Below, piece by piece: positions 23,321-34,855 of a DNA stretch of 64,000 nt (position 1 is the first letter of the stretch; each line of letters starts with the position of its first letter). The notes under the pieces were generated by a model. That model was not told where the DNA came from and searched no databases. It was given only the letters and a program-made list of their open reading frames with translations. This DNA is from Telopea speciosissima. Its lineage: Eukaryota > Streptophyta > Magnoliopsida > Proteales > Proteaceae. The translations under genes and the position numbers were made by a program. Location of the stretch: positions 59,452,593-59,516,592 of the forward strand of contig NC_057923.1 in NCBI RefSeq assembly GCF_018873765.1, given 5' to 3'.

Positions 23321-23566
23321 CTGAAAATTTTCTACAAAATTTCTACCATTACTGAATCTACCCATTGGACCAGTTGGAATGGGCAAGTGGTTTAAACACA
23401 TTACCTGAAAGATATGAAGAATTGTTTTATTTTTTTTTTAATAAAAAGAAATTCTATTCAGATAGAAAACATGTGTCACACAATATTTCAAAAAAAATCT
23501 AAATTTAGGAAAGATACGAAGAAGTAAGCAAAGTGAGAAAATGGCCATTGAAAAGGTCGTGCTCAT
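23321..23566 (-). pseudogene. GDSL esterase/lipase exon 1 fragment with inserted retroposed piece
   Basis: On the minus strand ATG at 23566-23564 starts a signal peptide like the intact genes (MSTTFSMAIFSLCLLLRIF). The end of exon 1 reads TGPMGRFSNGR and is followed by a GT donor at 23320. The part between (the GDSL block with the catalytic Ser) is deleted. An 87-base A-rich piece (23422-23508) is inserted in the signal-peptide region and flanked by GAAAGATATGAAGAA (23407-23421) and GAAAGATACGAAGAA (23509-23523), a retroposition-type duplication. No later exons were found. Confidence 0.8.
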
Positions 23567-26350
23567 GTTTTCTTGAATTATTCTGTGATTTGCCAAATGA
23601 ATTTGATAGGAATAGAAGAAGAGGAGACTAATTATTAATGTCAAATAACAAAGGTTAGGTAATAACCAATTTTTTGGTATTATATGTTAGCTCACATGTA
23701 GGAATTGGTATAAGGTAAGACCATGGTCTCGTCAAGATCATAGTTGGTTAAAATGGGAATGACAAAAAAAACTTTGTATGAGACGGCATGTTTAAAACAG
23801 TTCAGAATTTGAATGAAACAATAAAAAATATGATTCAACATTACAATGAATACGGATTTTAAAGATATATATTTGAAAAATATTAAACCAAAAAAAGGAG
23901 CATAAATTATGCGACCAACTCATGTCTTATTAATTAAATATTAATATTTGGTGTACTAATTATAAATTTATATGATTTTGAACTAATTTTTTTGAAGTAA
24001 AATCTTAAGTTTTTTGAGTTTCGTTTTTTCGCTGGAAAAATGGCATACACATTTAAACGTTTCATATATTTTGGCCATATAATTGAGATTAATTTGGGAA
24101 ACAATAAAAATGGCCAAAAAAAAATTGAAGTTTAAAACACGTTTAAATTATCTATTTTAGAATTGATGAGTAATATGAAATAAGGGGTGTCAATTGGTTC
24201 GGTTTCATTTCGGTTTAAGAAACAAAATGTAGAAACCAAAATCAAACCAAACCAAGAATATGAATACATTTTCAAAACCGAATCGATTCGTTTTGATTCG
24301 GTTTCGATTTTTATTTGGTTTTATATTAAACTTCATAGGAGGTTTTAATTTGGTTTCATTTTCGGTTTAGGTCCTATTGATCAACTTTTGTACATCTTCA
24401 TCAATAAAAAAAAGGGTTTTTTTTCCAAATGCTTCCCTCAAATTACCCATACATACAAATACACCCCTAAACTTTCACTATTTCCAAATGCACCCCTACT
24501 TTCCAAACTTTGTAACACTCTATTCCAGTCCGTTAGTCTAGGACGTTAAACGTTAGTTTCAGGGAATCTAATGACCATAATGCCCTAGTGATAAAAAACC
24601 ACTAAAACTAATGAGTAAAGTGACCAAATTGCCCTCATCTCTCCAAATCGTTTAGGGTTTGAAACTGAAAATAAGGGACAACCCAGGCCGACCCGGCCCT
24701 GCCCTGTGGGGCAAGTCAAGATTGGATTTTTCAGGCCCTAAGTCAGGGTCAGATCGGGTTGGGTCAGGCCAGGCCAGGGCCTGGGCCTAGCTAAGGGAGA
24801 CTTAAGATTGGACTACGGTTTTAAAAAGCTCAGCCCAACCAAACCCTGTTGCAGCCTTACAAATGATCTCTTCCCAAGAAGCACAAAGCTTAGAGAGAGA
24901 CTCCATTTCATGAGCCAATTAAGGAATGCCATCTTTGGCCGCTAGCCATCCCAAGTCATTAAAATCCGCTAATTACCCTTTTAGGCCTTAGGCTATGTCT
25001 TGCAAAGAACATTTTGGCCTACCTCCAACGTACTACCAAGGTGTCCTTTTTGTTTACTATGTCCTATTGATCCCTAAGGTTCTAATTGGATGGCAATCCA
25101 ATATTCAAGCCCAGTGTTGTAGAAAGTCAAAGGAAATAGGGGTAAAAAAAAAAGAGAACTTGACCTAAGATAATTCCAAGGAAAATAAAACAAATACAAT
25201 CATCCAAACGTAGACGAAAAAGAAATCCATTCACAAGATTGAAGTAATTGAAGCAAAAGTTGTCAAACTTCCGGTTAGACTCGGGAGATACATTTGAGCA
25301 TTTTACTCTCATTTAGAACCATGTCCCTCCATTACTCCATAGTAAAGTTTTCCAACATAAAATAATAATGAGATTTTCATCAATAACTTTGAGTTCATTC
25401 GGTTATGATAAAACTTAATTATCAAGACTTTGACATTAATGCATCTATTCTTAAAGTACGATGAAACAGAAAGTTAACCCGAAAACAATGTTGACCCGCA
25501 CATTTTAGTGACAAGTGTTGCTTATGAATATAAACTTAGCTTTTAATGAGATGATGAAAATTATAGACCACCTTATCTTCCGCATCGATCTAACTTCTTT
25601 CCTTGTCCACATTTGAGTGAGATTGCCCAGCCAACCAAAGGTCCAATCTTTTGGATTTTGATCATTTAAATAAAGACTCACCATTTGATGGCCTAATCAA
25701 AGATAATGTTGGCACTAATCAATGATCAAAGTTCATTCACCCAAAATAATTTGATCAAAATCAGTAAAAGCTTATTTTGGTCATTGATCACCCATGAAAA
25801 AGAATTCCTTCACCACTGGTGATGTGACCCTGTGATTGAATTCATGTAACATCATTAACTCTCACCCCCTATTGCAAAGAGGCGAAAATACCTTCTCCAT
25901 ACTAATCAAAAGGCCAGACATGAGTGACGAAAAACTGGGTCCATCCACCTAAATGTATTGCATTGGAAATCAGAAAAACTCTAATGGAGACCCTAAACAA
26001 TAAGCTTGTAGACAGTCAAAGAAACATTAGATTATTCAAGATTTTGTAACAGCAACTTGGCCATTTATAAAAGGCCACACCTATTGTAGGAGTCCTACGT
26101 TACAGGACACAAGTCACTCATATATTAATCAAAGAAAAACTGTTGGAACATCATAATAAATAAGGTAAATTGAGGAAAAAGCTAATTGATTTGGTTAATG
26201 TAATAAGACAAAACCTAATAATAATTAGGTGTAAAATTAAGGCTCATTAAGGATATTACACAAGAAAATAATAAAAAGAAAAACTCAACTTGCTTGCAAC
26301 CTCGCACAAAAAAAAAAAAAAAAAAAAAAAGGAACATTCCAACTGCTTGG
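23567..26350. other. Intergenic, AT-rich, repeat relics and duplicated GDSL flank
   Basis: No gene is supported. An ACCGAA/TTCGGT-rich block lies at 24184-24380 (inverted relative at 5865-5975). A block rich in GGGTCAGG/GGCCAGG words lies at 24675-24850 and resembles parts of 57740-58290. From about 25570 the sequence is homologous to the upstream flanks of genes 1 and 2 (CTTGTCCACAT, GAGATTGCCCA, CAACCAAAG), and 25795-26320 to that of gene 3, inverted. Confidence 0.6.
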
Positions 26351-26393
26351 AGGTGCATTAGCACGTAATGCAAAAATTTGGGTATTAATCGTG
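26351..26393 (+). promoter_or_regulatory. Conserved GDSL-cluster core promoter, pseudogene copy
   Basis: GAGGTGCATTAGCACGTAAT, then AAAAATTTGGG and TATTAAT at 26383-26389, is homologous to the promoters of genes 1 and 2. The TATA box is altered (TATTAAT for TATAAAT). Confidence 0.55.
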
Positions 26394-26477
26394 CAAATTA
26401 CTTCAAAACCATCAATGATTAGAGAGGATAATCAGAGCCTCTCCTTTCTATAAATCTATTTGACAAGTCCTGATAGA

Positions 26478-28213
26478 ATGCAGGAAAACACGGCTAAGAC
26501 CTTTTCCATGTCCCTTCTCTCACTTTGCCTACTTCCTTTTCTCTTCCAGGCAAAGTGCTCAAGTCCCCTTGCCCCGGCTCTTTACATATTTGGAGATTCA
26601 CTTACAGATAGTGGCAACAATAATGTCCTCAACACACTTGCAAAAGTGAACTATAAACCATATGGCATAGACTTCCCGGACGGTCCAACAGGCAGATTCA
26701 CCAATGGCAACACTTTTGTAGATTTTCTAGGTGAGAATAGAGTATATGATCCACAACTACAGAAGATTGTTAATGTTTCATGCACATTATGTGCTAATTG
26801 TAGAGTTCATCTTCATCCAACGGGGGGAAGGGGGGGGGGGGGGGTGGTACTATTCTCTAAGTGATGTACAAAAAAAAAAAAAAAAATTCTTTTCCTCACA
26901 TTAGTTATTTGTTTTATTGTGATTTTAGTTTTGCAGCTGAATTACTTTGATCACCTTTGTTACTCCATACCTTGGCATTCTCCTTTTGATCTTCTTATTA
27001 ATTTGTTTCTCATGGTCTTTGATTGCAGCTCAATTTCTTGGGTTACCTGATGTTCCTCCATACTTGGGTCTTTCAGTGGCTCAAAAGAGCAGTACAATAA
27101 CCGGAATGAATTATGCATCGGGATCGGCTGGCATCCTCCGAGAAACAGGAACTGCATTAGGAAACATAGTGTTAGTATTAAATTGAGGTTAAGGCATAAA
27201 ATTCACAATGTGTGGAGATCTCCATTTAGAATATTTGAATGTTTAGTAAGACTTGATAATTTTTGTTCTAAGGAGCTTCTTGGAATTTCTTATGCAATGG
27301 GTTTGTTATGCAGGGGATGAATTTAACCCTACAGGTACAAATTGACTTGTTCTGAGAAAATGTTAACATTTACTTACCAAGGAACTTCGAAACCAAAGAT
27401 GAGCTCTAGCAGTACTTATCCAAGTCCATTTTCATCATAGACATAGGCAGCAATGACTATATCAACAACTATCTTCTACCAGCACAATACAGCAGTAGTC
27501 ATCTATACAGCCCTGAACAATTTGCTAGCATTCTCTTGAAAGAACTCAAACAACATTTGCAGGTAACAGAACACGCTGACCCTTTTACTGATTAAGCCTT
27601 TTCTGTTAAGATTTAATCTCAATTCTGGTTATACAATGGTAGGACCTTTACAATCTGGGAGCAAGGAAATTTTTGGTATTCAACCTCGCCCCAATTGGGT
27701 GTACACCGGGCATAACAATTAGAGAAAATATTACAAGTGGATGTGCAGAGCGTGTAAACCAGTTGGTATACCTTTACGATGAGGGCTTTCCCAGTATGAT
27801 ACAAGAGTTGAGCACCAGTCTTAAGGGCTCAACCTTTGTCCAGGGAGACATTTATGCATCAAGCCTTGTGGTAGGCCAAAATCCGTCTAAATACGGTGAG
27901 ATATCACCATTAATTCACTTAAAGAAAATCATTCTCATATCAAACTCAATCAGTTGATCTCCATCTTGCTATCTGTAGCCAATTGAAATCTACTGCTGCA
28001 GGGTTCACAAATGGAAACCCATGCTGTATCGCAAGCAATGCAACTTTCCAATGCCTTAAAGATGTACCACCTTGCTCGGATAGGTCTACACATATCTACT
28101 GGGATGCAGTTCATCCAACACAACAGGTGAACCTGCTGACTGTGATTGGTTGCTTCAACAGTTCAACGCCATGTACTCCAATAAATGTGCAGCAGCTTGC
28201 GCTGAAACAATAA
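26478..28213 (+). pseudogene. GDSL esterase/lipase, nearly complete but disabled
   Basis: All five exons can be placed: 26478-26730, 27029 to about 27160, 27314-27562, 27643-27895, 28002-28213. [29 protein letters not shown] and WDAVHPTQ are all still visible. It is disabled: exon 3 carries in-frame stops at 27353-27355 (TGA, where the paralogues have AAA) and 27407-27409 (TAG for TTG). The intron 2 donor, GTAAG in the paralogues, reads GGAAA. The second Met codon of the family is ACG but the upstream ATG survives. Flank and intron relics pair it with gene 3. Conservation elsewhere is high, so the loss looks recent. Confidence 0.85.
26934..26985 (+). repeat. Relic duplicate of exon 2 start in intron 1 of the pseudogene
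   Basis: GCAGCTGAATTACTTTGATC and the following CACCTTTGTTACTCCATACC parallel the real exon 2 start (GCAGCTCAATTTCTTGGGTT then ACCTGATGTTCCTCCATACT) 90 bases downstream. It is therefore a second, decayed acceptor plus exon start. Confidence 0.65.
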
Positions 28214-28340
28214 GGCACTGTTTCTCAGCAGATTTTGCTTGCGACTTGTTGCTTCTACCATACAATGCCATGTACTCCAATAAATGTGCAGCAGCTTGCA
28301 CTGAAACAATAAGGCATCTGCTTTTCAGCAGTAATTTTGT
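28160..28340 (+). repeat. Duplicated 3' end of the GDSL pseudogene
   Basis: The segment ACGCCATGTACTCCAATAAA to GAAACAATAAGGCA (about 28168-28218), with the following TCTCAGCAG, is repeated about 98 bases further on at 28266-28320. The second copy starts with TGCTTCTACCATACAATGCC. The duplication lies across the stop codon and 3' flank. Confidence 0.8.
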
Positions 28341-28688
28341 ATCTAATTTTGTGTTTTTCCTACTGGACTCGGATTGAATTAATATTTTGTAGCCGTATGT
28401 CTACCATTTTATGGCAATGTAGCGTAAATCCAGTTGAAATTGTTTTAACCAGAGTAGATATAGATGGCTGATGACAAGTTCAGCGGACTTGGAATTCTTC
28501 TCATGATGATTCAAGTTCTGATTTAAGGCATATGTTTATTTCTTTTCTTCCAAATTTGTCATAGCTATAGTATTATGATGTTCAGCCTATTTCTAGGGTT
28601 TTTTCTTTATAGTTTTTTTAATTCGTTAGCCCTGGATCAGTTTAATAGTTCTTTTCTTCTTCTCATCTTCACCTGCTGCTAGTAATGA

Positions 28689-30700
28689 TGCAGATAAAGG
28701 AAGCTACTGTTCACTTGGTACTGTTCACGTGAACAGTGGTGTGGGCCCTTTTTGGCAGAGATATGGTGGATCTTGATGGGGGAATTAGTTGCTAATTTGC
28801 TATGTTGTTTACTTGCTATGTCTATAGTTTCCTCGTCTTTAATTTCTATTTTATAGTTCCTATTTTGATGTTATTCTGTTTTGATCACTAAAGAGTGGAG
28901 TTTCCATAATGTTAGGTTGCCATTTTATTTACTTTCAATTTTGGTTAAAAGCTAAGAAGTTAAGTTGTCTTTGAGTTTTCTTGTTGTACAAATCCCAATA
29001 TTGACGTGTGAGGGACTGTCTATTTTGCTTTATTTCCTTTCTTGTAATAGCAACCATTACTATATATGTAATGGACCATTGAGAGTCCTTCCCAAACGAA
29101 TTAATGAATGAAAGAAAAACTTGTTTGTTAGCCATGGTTGCTGTGAGAGGAAGTGTGAGGTGAGAGACTCAAACCATCTATCCCCTTCTTCCTTGTTTTC
29201 TGTTTTTCACCTTTTATTTTATTGTTCTGCGAGTTAACCTGCAATTGAGAGACAATCGAAGGCTTGATATTACTGCTGAAAGTTGTTGGTTTTTAAAGTA
29301 TTGATCCTCCTGTAGAGTTGGTTCTTATTTGAACTGGTTCTGCATTATTAGATATCAGAGCCAAACATAGCCAGCTTTAAATTAAGTCCCTAGGATCGTG
29401 ATTATGTTCTTAGGGCGTTGATGCTAGTGAATGAGAGAATCGCTTGACTAGATACACGATTGGCTAGTATGCAGCGATGTTGGGGTATTGCAGAATCATG
29501 TACAGCACCTCCTTGGGAAGAGAAGAGATCTTCTTTCAAAGCACCAGAACCAGAAGTCAAGGCCAACAACTTGTGACGGCAAGGAAGAGCCAGTCCTTGA
29601 TGTTCCTACTGTTGAGACTTCCATTGAAATTTTGAAGGCAACAAGGTTGTGATGGTGGACAATGAGGTTGAGACTAAAGAACTTGGCGCTACAATTGAAG
29701 TGGTGGTTGAAGCAACAACTAAGGTGATTTTGGACCACAAAGAAGAAGAACACAAGGAGCTCAACACCACAATGAAGGTTGAAAAGGTGGAGGCAGAGAA
29801 TGCAGCTGAAAAGGAGACTATGAACACGACAGCCAAGTACACATGTTCTGTTGAAGACTTGAAGTTGATCACGTCGTGTTGATCATGCACCTGAATTTTT
29901 CGAGGAGAAAGCGCCACGTCTTGAAGACTTCTTTCCCCATGTTCGTGAGTGGCCAGAATACTGTTTCAGTCTGAAAATGGGCGTGCACCATGCCAGGATT
30001 GTCCCTCGATTTTCTAAAACTTGTGGGCTAGTTTTTTAGGTGGGAGAGAGCTGGTGCAGATAAAGGAAGTACCGATCACGTGTGGACCTTTTTGGTAGAG
30101 ATTGGTGGATCTTGATGGGGGATTAGTTGCTATTTTGTTTACTTGCTATGTCTATAGTTTCCTTGTCTTTAATTTCTATTTTTATAGTTCCTATTTTGAT
30201 GTTATTCTGTTTTGGTCAGAAAAGGGTAGAGTTTCTATAATGTTAGGTTTGCTATTTTATTTACTTTCTATTTTGTTTATGCTAGGAAGTTAAGTTGTCT
30301 TTGAGTTTCCTTGGTGTACTAGTCCCAATAATGACTTTTGAGGCACTTTCTAGTTTGCTTTAGTTCCTTTCTTGTAATAGAAACCATCACTGTATATGAA
30401 ATAGACTGTTGAGAGTCCTTCCTGAACAAATTAATGAATGAAAGAAAAGCTTCGTTATTACCCATGGTTGCTGTGAGAGGCCGTGTGAGGTAAGAGACCT
30501 TGAGGTGAGAGGCCTAGGTGCGAGTGAGAGACTCAAACTATCTATCCCCTTCTTCCTTGTTTTCTGATTTTCATCCTTTATTCTATTGTTCTGCGAGTTA
30601 ACCTGCGACTGTCGAAGGCTTGATATTACTGCTGAGAGTAGTTGGTTCTTAGAGTATTGATCCTCCTATAGAGTTGGTTCTATGTTAAAATGGTTCTACA
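28689..30700 (+). mobile_element. Short non-autonomous LTR element (fossil)
   Basis: Two direct long terminal repeats, about 28689-29344 and 30055-30700 (roughly 650 bases each), share their whole course. Each starts TGCAGATAAAGGAAG and ends near GGTTCT(G/A)CA. After the left repeat comes a tRNA-Met-type primer-binding site (ATATCAGAGCC). A purine-rich stretch (GGTGGGAGAGAGC) precedes the right one. The interior is only about 0.7 kb and shows no gag or pol. It is broken and non-autonomous (LARD/TRIM-like size); repeat divergence suggests a middle-aged insertion. It sits in the 3' flank of the GDSL pseudogene unit. Confidence 0.85.
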
Positions 30701-31988
30701 TTAAGCAATTTCTTCTCTTTCATGATATTCCATCCAGGTATTAATTCACTTCTTATTTTTAAATTTTAACGCATGAGTATAATTTCTTAGTTTCAACCAC
30801 TTGCATGTTAGATATACAACTTCTTCCTCTTGATCAGATATAATGAGAAAAAATTAGGTCACTTATTCTCATGATGATTTCAGTTGAACATAACAAACTT
30901 CCGCCCCGTCAGTCAGGTTTGCTAGAGGCAACTAACTCATTTTCAATTGAATACAGTTGGATCAATTTTCAATAAAATAAATTCCCATACAGTGTCTCGG
31001 ATACACCTAGACGCATCCTCATCCCATGGCTAACCATTCTCTTGAGATATTATTGCTGCAATTCAGCCAACCCCTTTCACCTATCATACAACTGAATCAA
31101 ATGACATTGATCCAACTAGGCATTCAAGAAATCATCATTACAAAGGATGGATTGTGGTAATGCCCAGCAAAATCAGAAATCAAGTATCAACTCAGTGGTT
31201 TTTATTTCCCGCCTCCCACTTCCCCAATATGATACAGAGGCATTGGACCCACAAGAGCATGGCTATGATGCAAACTGCAGAGGGTAGATTATAATTCAAA
31301 TGAATCACTATGTCAATTCCCCGCAAACCATGGCACTCCAGTCCTAACAAAATGATTCCCAATATTGTCAGCCTAATGATGTCCTGAAATACATTAGACA
31401 ACGCCCCTATCGTCAACCATTTAAGTTTGGGTACATGTAACCTGAAACAGTCACTAAAGACCATAAATGGATTCTTTGTTTAATTTCAAGAGTACAATAA
31501 CAATGTATATTTTGTACTGCATCCATCCTGCAAAGATAGTTCTCCTCCCACTTTTTGAGTGTCCCAACTTTTTTGTCCCTCTCATAGATTAAATAATGAG
31601 CTACTATAAAGTTTACTATTTTGCCACCTTGCATGGATTACCATATTCATTTTTTTTTTGGTCAAGCGCACACGCCAGCTCAAAAGGGTTAACCAACCTT
31701 TCAAGCCGCGGAGTGCAAACATTCATTTTTATTACTCAACATGAAGAGAGCTTAAATAAAAAAAAATGGAGGGGAAATATTGAAAAATAAGGGGGTTGAA
31801 ATAAAAATTGAAGAGTATTTCAAAGGGAATGGTCAGTGTAGGGGTGGAGGGACTACTTGACAAAACAAAGAAGGGGGTGCAGGCAGGGAGAGACAAAATG
31901 AGTACAATAATTTTCCCATGAGTTCCAATTTAAAACTTGAACTAATCAAGATGGGTTCTTAGTTTCAAACCTGATGAAAATTGAAAAA
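30701..31988. other. GDSL 3' flank remnant and intergenic DNA
   Basis: About 30720-30990 matches the 3' flank of gene 1 (9370-9505: CCATCCAGGTA, CTTGCATGTTAGAT, CAGATATAATGAGAA), so the duplicated unit continues after the LTR insertion. From about 31000 to 31988 no gene is supported; part may be the 3' untranslated region of the minus-strand PIG-Y gene that follows. Confidence 0.5.
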
Positions 31989-33616
31989 TCAAGCATGCTT
32001 GAAGAGTTTCATACTAAGCCAATGGAAATAAACAGCAACTACGAGCACAGGGAGTGTCAAGGGTACCAATAAGCAGTAGTACCTGAAATAGGAGATGTCA
32101 GAACACATATGCATACACGTATGTATAAAGAGTAAGAGTGTGTGTGTGTGTGTGTGCGAATGCCCATGCACATGTGTAAAGCATGAAAGGGGAAAAAATG
32201 AAAAAAAAATCAAATTTCATATCAGCGAGGAGCAAAACAAAGTAACCCTGGGAATAAGTAAAACTGGTATAAAAGGTCATCACAAAGCAAAACTGAAACA
32301 AATCTTTTCATTTTCATACTTATTTGAGGTAAACTAGTTTTAAGAGCTCTATGATTTATAAGTAGTTGGGTCAACTGATGTTGACAAGGGCCATGTTTGA
32401 GGACTATAAATAAACAGGAGAAGCAATGTCATTAAATTAACTGTTTTTTCATTTATTAGCTGTTAAGAAATAATATTTTCTTAATATAGGAAGAAGTTAA
32501 TCCAGCAGGTCTAGAGAGACAACAGAAATATCTGCCATGCGACAGATTATAAGAGCTTAAATTTTGTGGATAGGTAGACCACAAAAGGAAGTTGTTGGCC
32601 AAGTGGCAAAATAAAGCTTTGAAAATCCAGTGAAGACAAAATTTTCTAAAAAGAAATGGATAGTTGAAGATACAAGGGTATATGCCAACACATGAAAGGT
32701 AGATGGTTGACTCTAAATTTGAAATTTGACATCTGGCCAATCTAGATCAATTTTTGGATCTCTACACAGTCGCAATTGTCACATCACCTTTCCATATGGC
32801 AAACCTGGTGCCAGTAATGGAATATCCTCTAGACTTGCTGTGCTAGAAAAACTTTTGTCCCAGGATTCTTAATTAAAATTGCCAGTGGTCTATGATCAGG
32901 AAATATGCATATCTTCTTAAATTAATAAGAAGATTTGTAATTTGAGTCAATAGAGGAAAGAAAAGGGACTGCCACCCCTGATGTTTGTATAACCCCTTGA
33001 ATTTTATGTCATCTTACATTATTGAATAGGCTTCATTGAAGTTCTTACAGTTGCACCAAGTCAACTCAAAATTCAGAAAACAGCAGTTGGATAATTCTCG
33101 AGTCTTCAGATACTGATAAAAAAACACTAGAAAAGAATCCTTGAGAAATTTTGTTCAGCCAAGAACTAACTACATCTTATCGGAATCTGAATGTGAAGAA
33201 CAAACCTTTAGGGACTATCAGTGCAGCCCTCCAGGGTAACATAAATTTATCATAATGAAATATATTATCCTTCAGAAGAAATGTAAGATTAAAAATACAA
33301 AATCTAACATAACAATCACAACCAATAATCTAATACTAAGGAACAAGATCCAAAGAACCTGAAAAAGGAAACTGTCCAAGTGAATTTGGAATCAGTCATC
33401 CAAGTAATTTGTGGATGAAATAAACAATGGCATACAAATAAACTAATACCTGTCATTTTGAATGGCTGACATGATCTGATTTCCAGATGGTGGAAGGAGC
33501 TTGGATAAGATAGCAGCATAAAAGAAACCCAAAAAGGAGACAGAGCCAAGTACAACAAAGATCCAACCCCAGCATACATTTAGTTTAGAACTAAAGGACC
33601 GGTATGAAGTTGACAT
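31989..33616 (-). CDS. PIGY: PIG-Y, subunit of GPI N-acetylglucosaminyltransferase (86 aa)
   Basis: PIG-Y is a small ER membrane subunit of the complex that makes GlcNAc-phosphatidylinositol, the first step of GPI-anchor synthesis. Two coding exons on the minus strand: 33616-33450 and 32082-31989, joined by GT-AG within an Arg codon. The protein has two membrane segments, WGWIFVVLGSVSFLGFFYA and LVPLTLPVLVVAVYFHWL, and ends SMKLFKHA. The second half resembles human PIG-Y (LLPITIPVY... MGIKLFRHN, from memory). Length is close to that of the human protein (71 aa). The ATG chosen is the first in its exon, after an acceptor at about 33650. A (TG)n run lies in the intron at about 32140-32156. Probable 5' untranslated exons lie upstream. 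Confidence 0.8.
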
Positions 33617-34259
33617 ATCCAATGCATCAGAATCCTACATTGACCATGAAAGAAGGAGAGATAATCTCAAGCATACACCCTCATCCACATGCAGTAATCA
33701 AACCAAGTACTTGTTTGAGAAACCAATGAAATAATACAGACTTGTATCATTGTATAATCGATTTCCCCGGTAAAGAATTTTGATACCACGAGGTGGACTT
33801 TGCATGGCAATAAGATCAAACTGCAACAAGAATAAAAAAGAGGCACTTAAAATTCAAACGTAAGGAACATAAATTATTAATGCCATGACATGCATGTATC
33901 CAACCATTTTCAGACCAAAACTCATAAAATAAAGAAGGCACTTAATATTACATGTAACATGCAAGCAATTTTAGAGCATTGGCAGAATCAATATACGTTT
34001 TTCTGTGTTAGCATTTCTTAGCCTCACATGAGCCTATTTAACCATTTTCATAGAAAATCCAAAATAGCACAAAGAAAGCAAAGGTGGTTGATGGCTAGTT
34101 GTTGACCCAAGAACTACCTTTCTTTGCCTAATTACATAAGCAATTTTTGCATTTTCAAGGTAAATATGACAAGCAATCTAAAAAGGATTAAGTGAGAGCT
34201 CCCTTTAATTCAGATGTGGGAATTGGAGACTTCGGAGTTTAATTTCTGAAAATTTTCAA

Positions 34260-34855
34260 ATTTTGGAGCAGCAAGAAGCATATCTTTCCAAGAAGATCTA
34301 CATAGAAGCTATTTACTTACTTAGGAGGCTCATGGAAAGATTCAGAGAGCACAAGAAGGACCTCCATATGGTCTTTATTGACCTAGAAAAGGCTTATGGC
34401 AGAGTCCCTAGAGAGTTAATCTGTCATACTCTAGAGAAGGGAGGAGTTTCAAGTAAATATGTAGACATAATCAAAGATATGTATAATGGCATGGTGACTA
34501 GTGCAAGAACCGTGGGTGGGTAAGGTAGCGAGTTCCCAATTTCAATGGGCTACATCACAGGTCGGCCTTAAGTCCATATTTGTTTGCATTCATCATGGAT
34601 TATGTTACGAAAGGCATTCAAGATGAGGACCCTTGGTGTATGTGTTTTGCTGATGATATTGTATTGGTGGATGAAACAAAGGTGGGGATTAACGCCAAGT
34701 TGGAGGTATGGAGATTAACCTTGGAATCAAAAGATTTTAAGATAAGTAGAACGAAGACGGAGAATATGGCATGTAACTTCAGCCACACTAGGATAGGTAA
34801 TGAAGTAGTGAAAATTGATGAGAAGGAGATTCCGCACAAAATCTCAGTGTAATGT
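34260..34855 (+). mobile_element. RTE-type LINE fragment, reverse transcriptase core
   Basis: The plus strand encodes RT motifs: HMVFIDLEKAYGRVPREL, then LSPYLFAFIMDYV, CFADDIVLVDETK (the catalytic FADD box) and LESKDFKISRTKTE. These align with the minus-strand LINE at 39.5-41.2 kb. Both ends are missing, and the frame is broken by a stop and a shift near 34520-34560. A 35-base direct repeat follows at about 34838-34908 (AAAATCTCAGTGTAATGTAC twice). Confidence 0.85.

Noticed and set aside
28689-28760. Palindrome CTGTTCACGTGAACAG as a regulatory operator
   Set aside because: The same palindrome occurs in the solo LTR at 49.7 kb, so it is a shared LTR feature and not evidence of host regulation.
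29641-29882. 77-codon charged frame (VETKELGATIEVVVEATT) as a host gene
   Set aside because: It lies inside the interior of the short LTR element and has no known domain; treated as part of that fossil.
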